From assembly GCF_028389875.1 (NCBI RefSeq), contig NC_084665.1, positions 17,392,001-17,456,000 of the forward strand: a stretch of DNA of 64,000 nucleotides, read 5' to 3'. Below, one piece after another: positions 1 to 12,241 of this stretch (its first letter is position 1; each line of letters opens with the position of its first letter). The notes below the pieces were generated by a model. That model was not told the origin of the DNA. It saw nothing but the letters and a program-made list of their open reading frames with translations, and ran no database searches. The position numbers were made by a program, and so were the translations under genes. The stretch comes from Rhea pennata. Its lineage: Eukaryota > Chordata > Aves > Rheiformes > Rheidae.

Positions 1-3000
1 ATAAGTATAGCTGTTAGTCCTATCTGTGTTTTTGTGAATGTCTGGTGTTAATGAAAATTGGCCACCACTACAGGCAAATAAAGCCAGGTACAGGTACAGC
101 CAAATGCAAAAGAAATCTTCCACAAAACATTATGGCGTAGCTCTCTGCACAGGTAGCTGAGCTCCATGTGCAAATGTTTGGCTGTCTGGGATTGAGGATA
201 GCAACTGGGATAGCCTGCAGATCCAGTGGTCCTACCAGGCAGGAAATTTCCTTATTGTGGATTGCAGCTTCCACGAGGAAGAAGGTTTTACAGAGCCACA
301 TAGCAAGATGTGATCCATACCACTTGGTTGGTTTTGTGTCTTTATGTTGGACAATAAATCCCTCCTTGAAGAAAGGAGCTGAAGTTTGTCTCTTTTCGGA
401 ATACCTCTGAAGTGCTGTGCTATTTCTAAGGTATTCAGAGAGGAGATCCAAGGGTGACCAACTTAAATCAAACCTTACTTACCAGTAATAAAATTTAATT
501 TAGAACTTAAAGCCCCTTGGAAGTTAAGTGAATGCATTTAACCCAAAGCACACTTAACCTTTAGCACAAATTAACCAGTATGGACTGCACACCTGATGGT
601 GGAAGCTTTTGTTAACATTTTTCTTGTACCAAATGCTCTTCCATCACACTGAGATTCTGTGAAGAACAGGAATAAATATAACCAGTCACCTCAAAATCAA
701 GACTGGAGGTGAAGAAATATAACTGCAGCAAAGTGTTACCATAGTAACAAAGGCTCTAAAGTGATTTAATCTACTGTTAAATTTCAGCTCAGAGATGAAC
801 AAAATCAACATAACAGTATAAATGTTACATTAAAAAGGGAACTAGGATATTTTGAGAGTGTTATTATGTTTGTATCCCAAAATACATCAAGACCACCATA
901 TCTAAAAAGAGAGAATTTTTAGGCAAGTTGCACATTTGTCATATTTGTTTCTAATTTGGACTGTAATTATTATCCTGTGACATTAGCTGCCTAGTGACTT
1001 TTTTAACATAAATCTGAGTTTATTCACACAGATGTATTTATTTTCAGATTACCCTCCTACTGTCATTCTAATTGTGCAGATGAAGAATGGTGGCCCATAC
1101 ATTATGTCCCACTTTTTAAATGCATTAAAACCTTGCATCATTCACTGTTGCAGAATCTAAAAGATTTAGGATGTTGAATCTCTTCTTAGACAATGAGGGA
1201 CCTTTATAGGGGCTTACATTGCCCCTAGAGGAGTTTAAAACCTGTTTTTGTGGTAAATGTTGAGATATCAGTAAGTATTTTCATTCTGGTTTTAAAGCAG
1301 AGGCAAGTCTTTAAAACATCCTGTGGAATTCATTCAAAAATAAGTTGGTTTTCTGAAAAATTAGTCAAAATCCTGAAATGTGGAGGTTTCTTGCATTATT
1401 TCATGGCATAATCCTGTGAATACTGACCACAAACATTACCAGAGCTGGCAGAAAATATCAATTTTCACTCAAGTTTTATTTTAATATCATTAAAGTCATA
1501 GGAGCTTCAGTTATCATTAAAGATTAGCTGTAAATATTTGGCTTTTTTTATCCTTAAATATTTGGCACTCACTGCCTGTGTTGTAAGAAAAGTTTGAAAT
1601 TTTAAGTAGCTGTTATTTAAACACCTCTAAAGTAACTATGATGAGGTCTTCATATTAGTAGTCTGGTGAGTTGACTATAATTTTGACAGATGCCTCATAA
1701 TGCAAAGTAAAGGGAAATATCTAAATTTAAAGAAGTTTTAAATAATTTCCGAATAAATCAAAGTGACATTTTAAAATGTTCAACCTTAAAAAAACCTGTA
1801 TTTCAATGACAGTTGTAGTAGGGAGCTCTGAATCTAAGCATCATACATATGTGTCACAATAAGATATTTTTTCATGATCAGAGACACCTCAGAATTTTTG
1901 TGGCTCATGCTGAAGAATAAATAAATTTTGTGTGTGTCTTGGAAGCAGGTACTCAGCTGTATTTTGCTAGCAATAAACAGGTTAAGAATAGGACTTGCAG
2001 AACATGTCTTTTGGTTCAACTTAATAGCTTGTAAACAACATGCTTTAGAGTTAAATTTTCCTTTTCCAATGGGAAGAGATGTGCTGTTAGAAAATGACAC
2101 CTCATCTACATACAATTTACATGCTGTATTTTTGCAGGAATACATTTGACTTTCTGTACTTTTCTCTGGTAGTTACATTTGATTTTCTCAGTGCGAAATA
2201 GAAATGTTAAGTTCAGTTTTTGAGATATATCCTACATCTTTGCAGATATAGACTTAAAAGTGGTGTTTGCAAGGGAAAGAGGCCCCTGTTTCTCACACTC
2301 TGTGTAATATCAAATTATTTTTTTCTCGTATCAAATCAGGTGTGGATTTCTTCCTCCTTTATACCATGCTGATCACTGTGGTATCTTACATAAAGTTCTT
2401 GCTTCATTATTGTAAGGTAGGGAAAGCAGAGCTATTTCTGAGGCAATAATCCTTGCTTTTATGGTCTATTCTCTTTCACGTTCATTGCTTGAATGTGAAA
2501 CTCTCATGATATTTTGCAGGCAATAAAAGCCTGTGGAAGAATGTTTCTTTTTGCCAATGTATTCATATTAAGCCAGGCATAGCTGCTTACAAACTTGGTG
2601 CAGTCACTGTCACCAAATTCAGGTAAATGGGGGGAAAAAAGCAATTTCCATGAAGTATGGAGCTGAAGTTCCTTTCAGCTGTTGTACAGATATTCTTTGC
2701 CTTTTCAGCTCTATTTGTCTTTAGGGGAAAAAAAATCTCTCCTCTCAAACTAGACAATAGAAAAAATACTATATAGTGTAGTACACCTTTTCTAAAGGAA
2801 CTGGGATAACCAAAGAGTCCTTGGATACCTGTAAGTGTATTACGTTGTAGTGGACACTCTTACCTTTTTAAAAATAGGACCGTTTGGGGGTTTTGTTGAA
2901 TCTGTGTTTTTTCTCACATTAATGTACTCAAGGAGTGCACGATGCATATATATTTATACCAAGTAACAGAGTCAATTTTATGATTCCATTTTCAGGCACA

Positions 3001-3814
3001 TCTCTTCTCAATTTGATAAGATCCTTACTGTGTATGGAAGGCACCAAAGGATGCTAACGAGTATTTATTCTATTTCTTTTCATACTTTCCTTTAAATGGT
3101 TATCTTATTGGTAGCTTCTGGTAAATAAAACAATATGCAGGGATTCTTGTAGGTGAATGCCAGCCAAGGATTCAGTTCCTATATATTTGACATGGTACAA
3201 TAATATTACGAGTGGGCTACACAGCTTTTAATTTAGTCTTTGATAGTTGGGAAGGAGAAGATCTAAATGAGAGCAAAATGATTTAGACTTAATACAGATA
3301 AAGCAGGTAGTTTACAATGCAGTGATAGAATGGGAATGTGAGAAGTGTATCCTGACTTCTGGCTAGTAGAAATAACATGGTACTGTTTCTGTTTCTAAAT
3401 CCTTCACTGAGTTCTATGCAATTTTGAGTAGATTTCTGCAATTCTGAGTGGCTACTTAAAAACTGTTTGTTCGTGGGTGGGTCTTTCTTCCTCAGGATTG
3501 TTCAGCTATCCAGAATACATTCAGCCAAACTGAGACTTAGCAGAAGAAGGTGCAACTGCTGAGGGGTACCAGCTCTAAACAGCAGGGAAGAAGCCGCAGT
3601 ATGGAGGAAAGTGGCAAAGAACTGTAATATTGTCTTGTAAAGATACAATGTACAAAATAAATGGATAACAGGAGGCAAAACCAAGCAAAGTCGCTTAAAA
3701 AAAAAAAAAAAAAAGATCCAGAAATTAGAGCCAGACTACTCTTTTAATAAGTCCTTATTTGTTTTCTTGGTGTTTCTCATTGTCAACCACTGCCACCTCA
3801 CAGACAGAAAACAG
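1..3814. other. Intergenic DNA, no gene recognised
   Basis: AT-rich sequence with frequent stops in all six frames. The longest open frame is 127 codons on the - strand at 68-451, overlapped by an 80-codon frame on the other strand. Neither resembles a family I know, and neither has convincing splice sites. An A18 run lies at 3697-3714. By known amniote gene order this should lie between NRXN1 and FSHR; that is inference, since no NRXN1 exon is visible. Confidence 0.7.
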
Positions 3815-5925
3815 ACGAATATCCATTGCTGGACGTAACCAATGGTCCATCTACCCGTGTATCTAATTTCCTATACTGGCCAGGGGCAGGTATTTACAGT
3901 AAGAATGCAAAAACAGAGCGAGCACATGGTTATGCATCTCCCAGAGCTTTCCCAACTCCTGACAATCTGTGGCTATTGACATATTGTGTAAGTTTGCTGT
4001 TGCAGTCGCATTTTTATCTGTTTTTTTGTAGGTCTTCCATTAACTTATCTACTGTTTTTTTGTTTTTTTATAAAAACGGCTTATAAAGCTGGTTCCCATA
4101 ATATCCTTGGCAAAGAGTTTCCACATTTTAGTTACAGATTGTAGTTAAAAAAAATAAATCCACTTTTTTTCCTGGTTTTAAAATTGCTGTCTGATAATAC
4201 AGAAACTAAGAAGCATTGGATCAAACTAGGGCATAAAGAATAATTGTTCTCTAAACTCATTTTTCCATGGCACTTCTTATTTTTATATGCCTCCATCTTA
4301 TCCTTCCTTTGTCATTATTTTCCAAGTTTAAAAAATTTTAGTCTACGTAATCTATCTTTGGATGGATGCTGTATCATTATCTTTGTTTGTATGCCATTAT
4401 CTTTTTTTTTTTTTTTTTCTCTACTCTATCATTTTTGAGGTGGGACACCTAGAAATGTGTGCTATATACAAGCTGTGGGCCCATCATGGGTTTCTAAAGT
4501 GGCATAGTGATGTTTTTGCTTTTGTTTTTCATTCTTCCTTAATGATTCCTAGTGTTTTTTTTCTTTTTCTTTTTTTTTTTTTTTGTTCATTGTCCTTGAG
4601 CCATGAGCTGACATTTTCAAAGAAGTGTTCATAATGTCTCCAAAATCTCTCCCAAACATGGAGAGGTAGAGTACCTTAATGCATATATTCTGCAGTGTTT
4701 CCCCATATGCTTTACTTTAATGTTATTGATTGACTGTCTTGTCATTCAGTATTGTGAGATCATTCTACTTGTCACAGTCAGCTTTCATTTTTAGTACCCT
4801 GAATAATTTTGAATCATCAAGAAACTTTGTCACATCACTATTCATTCCATTTGCAGCTTTAAGTATGTTGAGGAAGATTCATATGGGTCCCACGGTCTAA
4901 CTTCTCTTTATTGTGAAAAATAGCTATTTACTCTTATGCTTTGCATTCTACCTAATAGGTAATTTATCCTGTAAAGGACCTTCCTTCTTGTTCCATGACA
5001 GTTTAATTTCTTGGAGAGCCTGTGGTGAGAAGCCTTATCAAAACCTTACTGGAAATCCAGTAAGGATCCAAATCTATTGAAATAGCTTTATCTCCACTTC
5101 TCTATTTTAGAGAACCTGAATACCCTCTTGAGACATGACTCCCTATCTTGGCTTTTCCATGTTATATATATGTATCTTCTTTCTTTAATACAGTTTTTTA
5201 TCAATTCATCTGGTATAAAAGTCACATTTGCTGATCTGAACTTTCCCCAATTTTCCATTAATTCCTTAAAAAGCACCAAAAAAGGTCAGCAATCCATGTT
5301 TTTACTGAAGCCTGTGTAAGTGGCAAGTATTTCCACATGTGATTTCTTTTAAAACTCTTACTGGAGTATTACCATCTATTCTTCTCTTGTCTTAAACCTT
5401 ATTTGCTTACATTTCAGTGTGAAACAGTTACTCTGACTTTCCTCATGTAAAGAAATGGTCTAGTGTACCACCTCTCAATTATTTCATAACAAACCCTGAA
5501 ATAATTTATTTCAGTTCTCTGCAAAGGCACAATCCTCTTGACCTAGAAACTCTTTGACAGACACGTGACTACCTGTATGTTGTTTTGAAAATTATCTTTG
5601 CTTTTCACAATTAGATCCTTAAAATATCTTCTGTCTGACCTTATTTTGACTTCCTAACATGTCCTTTCCTAATTTTCTTATTTTCCAATTCTGAGAGAAT
5701 CACTCTGTTTACTGTATTCTTCCACTGATCCCAATGTTAAGCCATGAAAAATTTTATGTGTTTGTTCTGAACTTTTAGCATGCTATCTATAAGCAAGTTT
5801 GATTCCATCTGAAAAACTGTAGCAGCTTTTGCTCCTTTTAATTTTGTTCTGGTAGACATCTTTTTAAAGATAGACAACACTGTTCCCATCGTGCAGCTTC
5901 TCACTGTAAGAGGCAGCATTCAAAA
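3815..5925 (-). mobile_element. Ancient L3/CR1-like LINE, decayed
   Basis: Reading the + strand, the segment follows the reverse complement of the L3/CR1 LINEs common in reptile genomes, in the right order for about 2 kb. It starts with the 3'-end signature CCAATGGTCCATCTA at 3839-3853. Then come the TTAACTTATCTA and CTTGGCAAAGAG blocks (about 4038 and 4109), GGGTTTCTAAAGTGGCA (about 4488), AATGATTCCTAGTG (about 4541), the GACATTTTCAAAGAAGTGT block (about 4610), GGACCTTCCTTCTTG followed by the GCCTGTGGTGAGAAGCC block (4976-5036), and TTTCTTTTAAAACTCTTACTGG (about 5343). No reading frame survives, and it carries internal T17 (4402-4418) and T15 (4570-4584) runs. Divergence is far higher than in the other CR1 copies here, so the insertion probably predates birds. 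The identification rests on recalled consensus. The 5' (high-coordinate) boundary is uncertain by a few hundred bases. Confidence 0.7.
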
Positions 5926-6104
5926 ATCATGTGTTACTGCACTATTATAGAGAACTTCAAATTTAGAAAGTCTTTTCCATTTAAAAAGCATTTTAAAATT
6001 ATTGTAATATGGCTAGAATAGTTTTTACATGGAGAAAATAAAGTGATTGATAAGCTAAAAATAAAGCAAGTCTGCAAATAACCTTTTTCTCCGTGCTTTC
6101 TGGC

Positions 6105-8130
6105 TTTCAGCTGCTCAGTGTCTCTCTGAGTTGCAACAAACTCTGCATAGTCCCCTGTAGAGGTGGAGAAATTACCAAGACTTGCCCAGTCCTCAGATTG
6201 TTACTTTCTGCTGCTCTTCCACATGGGCAATGATACTGACGGGGGAGACCTGGAGTGTGCTCCGAGGGCCCAGATGTTTTTCTCCTCAATCCTGCTGTGA
6301 AGGGTAAAGGACTTAAAACAGAGCGTGCAGGTCAACAACTGACTGTGCAGTTGGCATTGATGACTGGAATTTGGCTTTTATGACCATGGGGCCCTCTTTG
6401 GTGATGGAGAACTGCTAGAAAGAGATCGGATCCACTTGACTAAGTGGGGCAAAAAGCAACAATAGGGGAGGAAGGTGATGACCCACAATCAAGTGAAGAA
6501 GTGGTGGACTGGGTTGGCAAGCAAAGGGTGCAGATTGATATGGACAGGACAGAGCTCAAACAAGGTAGAAGGAGACCCACCTCAAGTGTGTGCATACAAA
6601 TAAGGAAGTGCCTGTAGGACAGCATAATGGGGCACACATGCTTTTTCTGGGAAATCAGCATGAGTAAATACCCATCTAAAGTGCTTGTACACTAATGCAC
6701 AAAGTATAGGGAACAGGGTTTGGGTCAGGATTAGAGGCAGACCAATGTGGGGGTGTTGGGGATGGGTGTTTGCTACAGACTGCCTGATCAGGAAGAAGGT
6801 GTAGAACTTCTTTGTTTGAGACTTTTTTCAAACAACTGGAAGAAGCCTCATGTTTGCAGGCGCTGATCCTTATGGGGGACTTGACCTTTCCCAGTATCTG
6901 AAAGGTGCTGGGGCAGCACAAGCAGGGCACAAGCAGTCCAGGTTTCTGGAGTGCATTGAAGGTAACTTCCTGACACAGGTGGTTGAAGAGCAACCAAGGG
7001 GAGATGTTCTACTGGGCCTGATACTTCCAGACAAGGAAGAACTGCTCAGGGATGTGAAAGCTGGGGGAATTGTGGCTGCAGTGACTATGAGATTGTGGAG
7101 GAATCCTAGGCACCCTGAGACCAGTGGGAAAATCTGGACCAAGGAAGACCTACCCTGGGGAAAGAAAATCAGATTAGGGAGCTCTTAAACTGGAATTATA
7201 CAAGTCTATGGGACCTGGTGGCATGCACAAACAAATGCTGAAGGAGATGGTCGATGTCATTACAAGGGCACTCGATTATCTTTGAAAGGTTATGGCGATC
7301 CAGGGATATTCCTGAGAACTCGTTCTTCAAGGTCATTTAGGATCACCAAAAGCTTGTGCTGCAATTCCAAGGGACCTCATCAGGCTGAGAAATGGGCAAA
7401 GCCCTGCACATGGGAAGGAACAACTCCCAGCACCAGTACAGGCTGGGGGCTGATGAGCTGGAAAGTAGCTTTGCAGAAAAAAAATGCGAGTCCTGATGGA
7501 TACCAAGTTGGACACCAGCAATGCCATCTGGCAGCACTGAAGGCCAACAGTATCCTGGACTGCATTAGGAGAGTGTCGTCAGCAGATTGAGAGATGTGAT
7601 GCTTCCCCTCTACTTAGCACTGGTGAAACAGCATGTGGAGCTCTGGGTCCGGATCTGGGCTTCCTGGTACTGGAAGGACGTGGACATAAAAGAGCAAGTC
7701 CAATAAAGGGCCACGTAGATGATTAAGGGGTTTGAGTGTCTGTTGCATGAAGAAAAGCTACGATTTGTTTAGCCTGGAGAAGAGAAGGCTCAAGGAGATT
7801 CTTACCAATCTGTGTTACCAGGAGGGAGATAGAGACAGACTTCTCAGTGGTAACTAGTGAAAGGATAACAGACAGTGGTCACAAATTGAAACATAAGAAA
7901 TCCCATTTAAACATAGGAAAAATTTTGTTTACTGTGGGGGTGGCTGAATACTGGAACGGGTTGCCCAGGGAGGTTACGGAGTCTCCATCCTCAGAGAAAT
8001 TCAAATTCAAAACCTGACTGGACAAGCCCTGAGCAACCTGCTAGAATTGACTTGGCTCCGAGTAAAAGGTTAGACTAGACAATCTGCAGAGATCTCTTCC
8101 AACCTCAACCATTTCGTGTTTCTGTGACTT
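6105..8130 (+). mobile_element. CR1 LINE, internally deleted, near full span
   Basis: An old CR1 copy in forward orientation retaining separated parts of the element. About 6105-6480 resembles the 5' leader (CTATGACC-type block at about 6377, then GATCGGATCCACTTGACTAAGTGGGG at 6424-6449). About 6850-7140 corresponds to the endonuclease domain (ATGGGGGACTTGACC for the usual MGDFN block, then TGGAGTGCATTGAAGG and CTTCCTGACACAGGTGGT). About 7185-7320 matches the linker before the reverse transcriptase (TACAAGTCTATGGGACCTG, TCTTTGAAAGGTTATGGCGA). About 7370-8100 matches the C-terminal coding region and 3' end (GGTTGCCCAGGGAGGT at 7959-7974). It ends near 8130 with CTCAACCATTTCGTGTTTCTGTGA. The reverse transcriptase core is missing at about 7320-7340. 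Frameshifts and stops are frequent, so it is dead. A full CR1 is about 4.5 kb; this copy covers most of the element's length in only 2 kb. Confidence 0.8.
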
Positions 8131-11100
8131 GGATTTTACTGTCTTGCTGAGGTACCAAGTGAGAGTTCATCACAGAAGAGCATGGTTTGTTATCCTCGTT
8201 CCCTTTTCTTTCGCAAGAAGAATGAAATGGTTAACAGTATTGACGTTTAAATTATCTCTGGAAGGCACTTGAATCAATTCTGTATGGAGGGATTTCACCT
8301 CCCCACTGCTCTCTGGAGAGCTGCTGAAATGTGAGGCTGTATGAAGCCACAACAGCATAGGCTTCAGTATGTTACTAATGTGTTGCTGACTGCAGTCAGT
8401 GCTGCTGTATCTTCAGTGCTATTATTACCTGAGCTGGGTAGATTAAAGCTCTGTAAGGTGTGTTTTCCTGTCTCTTCTCCCTATTGCAGTGCAGACATTA
8501 TTCAGCACTGCCTACAAAGCGGAACAGCTTTATGTCACCTCAGGTGTCTGAGGCATCTCGCATTAGATGGCCAAACAGAAATGTAGTATTTGGAGTTCGT
8601 TTCGTGTGTGTTCTGGTCTGTGCACATGTTCTACCAAATATCCATGTATCTTCTGAAATCATCATGCTATGAAATCAATTGCATGAAGGCATTTGTTATT
8701 AATGTGCCTCATTTATTTTGCTATTAATGTGCCCAGTGCTGCTACTGATGTCAGCAAAACATCTTGCAAATAAAATGCCTCTTTAAAGGAAGGCTATACG
8801 CACTAGTTCACCATGTTGGAAATAATGGAAGGAAAACCTGTAGGGGTGCAGACTGCCTTGCTCTGTAGAGGGCTTGTTCTTGAATTTTGAGGAGGTAAGT
8901 CTTTAAAAAAAAAAAAAAAACTTTTGTCAGAGAGTATGAGTATAATTGCAGGTGGCTGTAGGGAGAAACGGTAATGTTCCTATAATAGAAGGTTTTGTTG
9001 GCAGGAAGCAGACTTGAGTTTGGACCTATACCAGGTTATGCCAAAAAAATTGTCCCAAATAAGTCAGGTTTCATCAGCAAAACATTTAAGGATAAATGAA
9101 GTATTGAGCATCACTGAATGGAATACTTTCAGTGCGCATACTTAAGGTTTATTTTGCCTATAAGAGCTAGAAACTGCATTTTGAATCTGATATGCTGGAG
9201 AACGTTATACTATCTTTCCGATGAAGTGTACTGCTGCATGGCAAGTTGGCCCAAGCCTGGACTGTGAGAGCCCCTTTCTGTCCTAATCAACACGGCAAAG
9301 TTCCACATGCGTGACAAGTCAGAGGAATCTTTCATGATTTGGAAGCATGGATTTGGAAATTATCAAAGCTTTTTAGGGGATTATCTCACATCTTCTGTCT
9401 GATGCTCATATCCATTACTTTAAAAATGATTAAACAATCCTTATTAAATAATTATAGTTTCTATAGTCTTGGTTTTAGCTTGGCATTAATGTCTTTCTAT
9501 TTACTAGGAATGACATTTGTTAGGCTATATATGGGTCTTTATGACTTCTTCCTATTCATTTTGGTTTTACTTTAGACGTATAAACATGTATTAAGACTGG
9601 AAGGAATCGCTAATAAATTAATCTCCTTTTTAACTGCAGTAAAAAGTAACTTCTCTACTGTAGACAAGCTCTAGACAAGCTATTCAGTCTAGGCTATTAC
9701 TGGAATTATACTAATATGCATGTTGCCTTATTCCTAATGCTATTGTGTTGTTGCCATTATTTCATCATAACTTTTTGTGGATTTGATGACAAAGTGAATA
9801 TGAGTGTTTATATATGCTCTTATATTTTCTCCTGAAGCAAGCAGAGTGAAGTTTTTGAACAGTATTTTCTTTCCAGGTTAGCCACATCCAGTCTAGTATA
9901 GTAGCACTAGTATGCTGTTCTGTGATTGCAACTGACTTGAAGATAACTTTTATTCTTCATATAGTATTTTTTCCCTACTTGCATCTTCAAAATTTGGTCC
10001 ACCTGTTTGCAAAATGCATTAATTTCTCAGGATTTGAGATTTGTAGGCCAAACACTGGATATGGAGTAAGGGAGAGGGGGGTTATTCTTGTTTTGATTAA
10101 ATATTCTTTTTCAAATGTCTTTCTTTTAAACTCTTTTCTGCAGGTCTCTTACACATTCATATACAATAATCAAATATGTTTTTGAAATGTAAATGATTCT
10201 TGCAGAACTTTGAAATGATTTTGTGTTGCATTAAGGTATATGGAACAGCCACCACTTGTGTCTTACAGCCAGGTTCCCTCTCGAGTTAGAAAGAACTCTG
10301 GTGCTTTTCTTTCACCACATATAAAGTAGTTCTGTCTGTAGACCAGTAGAATACCAATTTTGAGACCTGTGATGCAAATCTTGGAGAAAAATTTGCAGTA
10401 AAAGCTTGTACAATAGCTACTGGAGCTGTAGAAAGTTCCAATCAATTTGTATTTATAATATACCTTTGTGGGGAATTAAGCTGTTAACCTGTCATCTTAA
10501 TATGAAACACTTTCAGCAATTTGCATCTTGTCCCTTACCCATAAAAGACATAATAGAAGTAGCTGATTTAAGGGCCTGTCACTTCTGATGATACCATCAG
10601 AATGTCTCTAGTACTGTACCTTTTTCATAAAGATAACAGGCACTTCTGTAAGTCTGGAGCTCTCCACAATTAATCTCCTCGTAATACAAATGGGTACGGA
10701 ATTCACCCTCATTCGTGGAGAGAAAATCAGGCAGGTTATGCTCACGCTTTTACCTCTATAGAGAATACAAAGCAGAATGATTGCACTTTTTTTGGAAAAG
10801 ACACCAAAATTTGTTTGACGCTGAATTCAGGGGTTTCTTGAAATGTTCACACGCAACAGAAGAAGCACTGTATATTTCAAAACATTGTAAATCCTAGTGC
10901 CGGGCTGAGAAGCAGTCGATGTGAACATACCGGTGGCTGGCCATGCCTCTTGGGCTGACAGCTTTCTTCTTGGAGAGAGGGAGCGAGCAACTTGTAACAC
11001 TTCTGCTCTGACCATGCAGTATACGGTTAGTTAGTATGCTGCAGCTGTGGAGATTTTCATTTCTGATAAAACTTAGCCTGAGAGGTGTTTGCCGATGATT

Positions 11101-11727
11101 GTCAACAGTCAAATGAATTATAGATGATGTTGGTAAACAAATGCTGCCTCGGTGAATGATGAGTTGGTTATACTATGACTTGACTGCTAAGTCATTCAAA
11201 GCACTGATTAAACCCATTACAGTAAAATAATCACCATCCATTACCTTTAATGTCGTGAACTGACAACCTAGTTAAGGCTGCTGATGGTGTCAGCAAAATG
11301 ATTTGTTGGTCCTCATGTCCAATGACAATAAATCACTTCGATAAATCAATGAACAGTAGCAATAAAACAATATATTTTCATTTTTTTGACATTCAATTAC
11401 AGAGTATGTATACAGACTTGTTCTTAAACACTCAGTGATATGGCAGAATTCAGCATCTCCCAGCAACTAATATATAGTTGTTGAGATTTTCCTTCCAAAT
11501 GTGTTTTTCTCTTAATGTTTTTTTTCCTTCTGTATCTGTTGCTGTAATACACCACTTGGGTTTTACAGAGCCAGGTTCTTTCTCAGGTCTAGAAAGCAGA
11601 ATACTCTCTCTCTTTCTCTCTCTCTCTCTCTCTTTTTTTTTTTTTTTTTTTTTCCTACATCTCTAGAAATTTCTTCCTCGATGGGGAGTTTCTACTGATA
11701 CAGGGATCTTTTCAAAACTTCAAGGAT
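8131..11727. other. Intergenic DNA, no gene recognised
   Basis: No coding region or recognised repeat. It holds an A16 run at 8905-8920 and a small tandem duplication of TAGACAAGCTC at 9661-9681. The segment at about 11115-11400 is free of low-complexity sequence and rich in ATTA and GATAAATCAAT-like boxes, which could reflect a conserved noncoding element; this cannot be tested from one sequence. Confidence 0.6.
11602..11653. repeat. (CT)n microsatellite running into poly(T)
   Basis: A CT dinucleotide array, interrupted once by TTT, passes directly into a run of about 21 T. It lies some 75 bp before the 3' end of the young CR1 copy. Confidence 0.95.
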
Positions 11728-12241
11728 CATAGAATCAGTTAGGTTGGTAGGGACCTCTGAAGATCATCTAGTCCAACCTCCCTGCTCAGCAGGGTCACCT
11801 AGAGCATGGTAGACAGGGTTGCATCCAGGCGGGCCTTGAAGATCTCCAGAGAAGGAGACTCCACAACCTCTCTGGGCAACCTGCTCCAGTGCTCCGTCAC
11901 TCTCACAGGGAAGAAATTCCCCGTCACGGTCAGGCGGAACTTCCTGTGCTTCAATTTCTGCCCATTGCCTCTTTTCCTGTCACACGGGGCAACTGAAAAG
12001 AGTTTGTCCCCGTCCCCTGGACACCCTCCCTTCAGGTACTTGTACACATTGATCAGAAGACTGAGGAGTCTTCTCCTCCCCAGGCTGAAGAGGCCCAGCT
12101 CTCGCAGCCGTTCCCCATAGGGCAGGTGCTCCTGCCCTCTGATCATCTTTGTAGCCCTGCGCTGGACTCTCTCGAGTAGCTCTGTGTCTCTCTTGTACTG
12201 GGGAGCCCAGAACTGGACACAGCACTCAAGATGAGGCCAAT
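11728..12241 (-). mobile_element. CR1 LINE 3' end, young copy
   Basis: A 5'-truncated CR1 on the - strand. Its 3' end is ATCATAGAATCAGTTAGG (read in reverse) at 11728, followed by the canonical GATCATCTAGTCCAACC block at 11762-11778. An uninterrupted 115-codon frame (12146 to 11799, - strand) gives the C-terminal part of the CR1 polyprotein, including ERLRELGLFSL, NVYKYLKGGC and RLPREVVESPSLEIF. It keeps many CpG dinucleotides (for example at 11829, 11925-11937 and 12105-12112), unlike its flanks and the other CR1 copies, which points to recent insertion. No target-site duplication is visible; CR1 usually makes none. The 5' part is missing, so it cannot move by itself. Confidence 0.95.

Noticed and set aside
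68..451. 127-codon frame on the - strand near the window start
   Set aside because: No recognisable domain, overlapped by an 80-codon frame on the + strand, and no exon signals.
3697..3714. A18 run as the tail of a processed pseudogene
   Set aside because: An AATAAA occurs upstream at about 3656, but the preceding sequence matches no gene I recognise and no flanking duplication is visible.
5044..5065. 22-bp near-palindrome CCTTACTGGA-AA-TCCAGTAAGG
   Set aside because: It lies inside the decayed L3-like LINE and is explained by chance substitution in its coding text.
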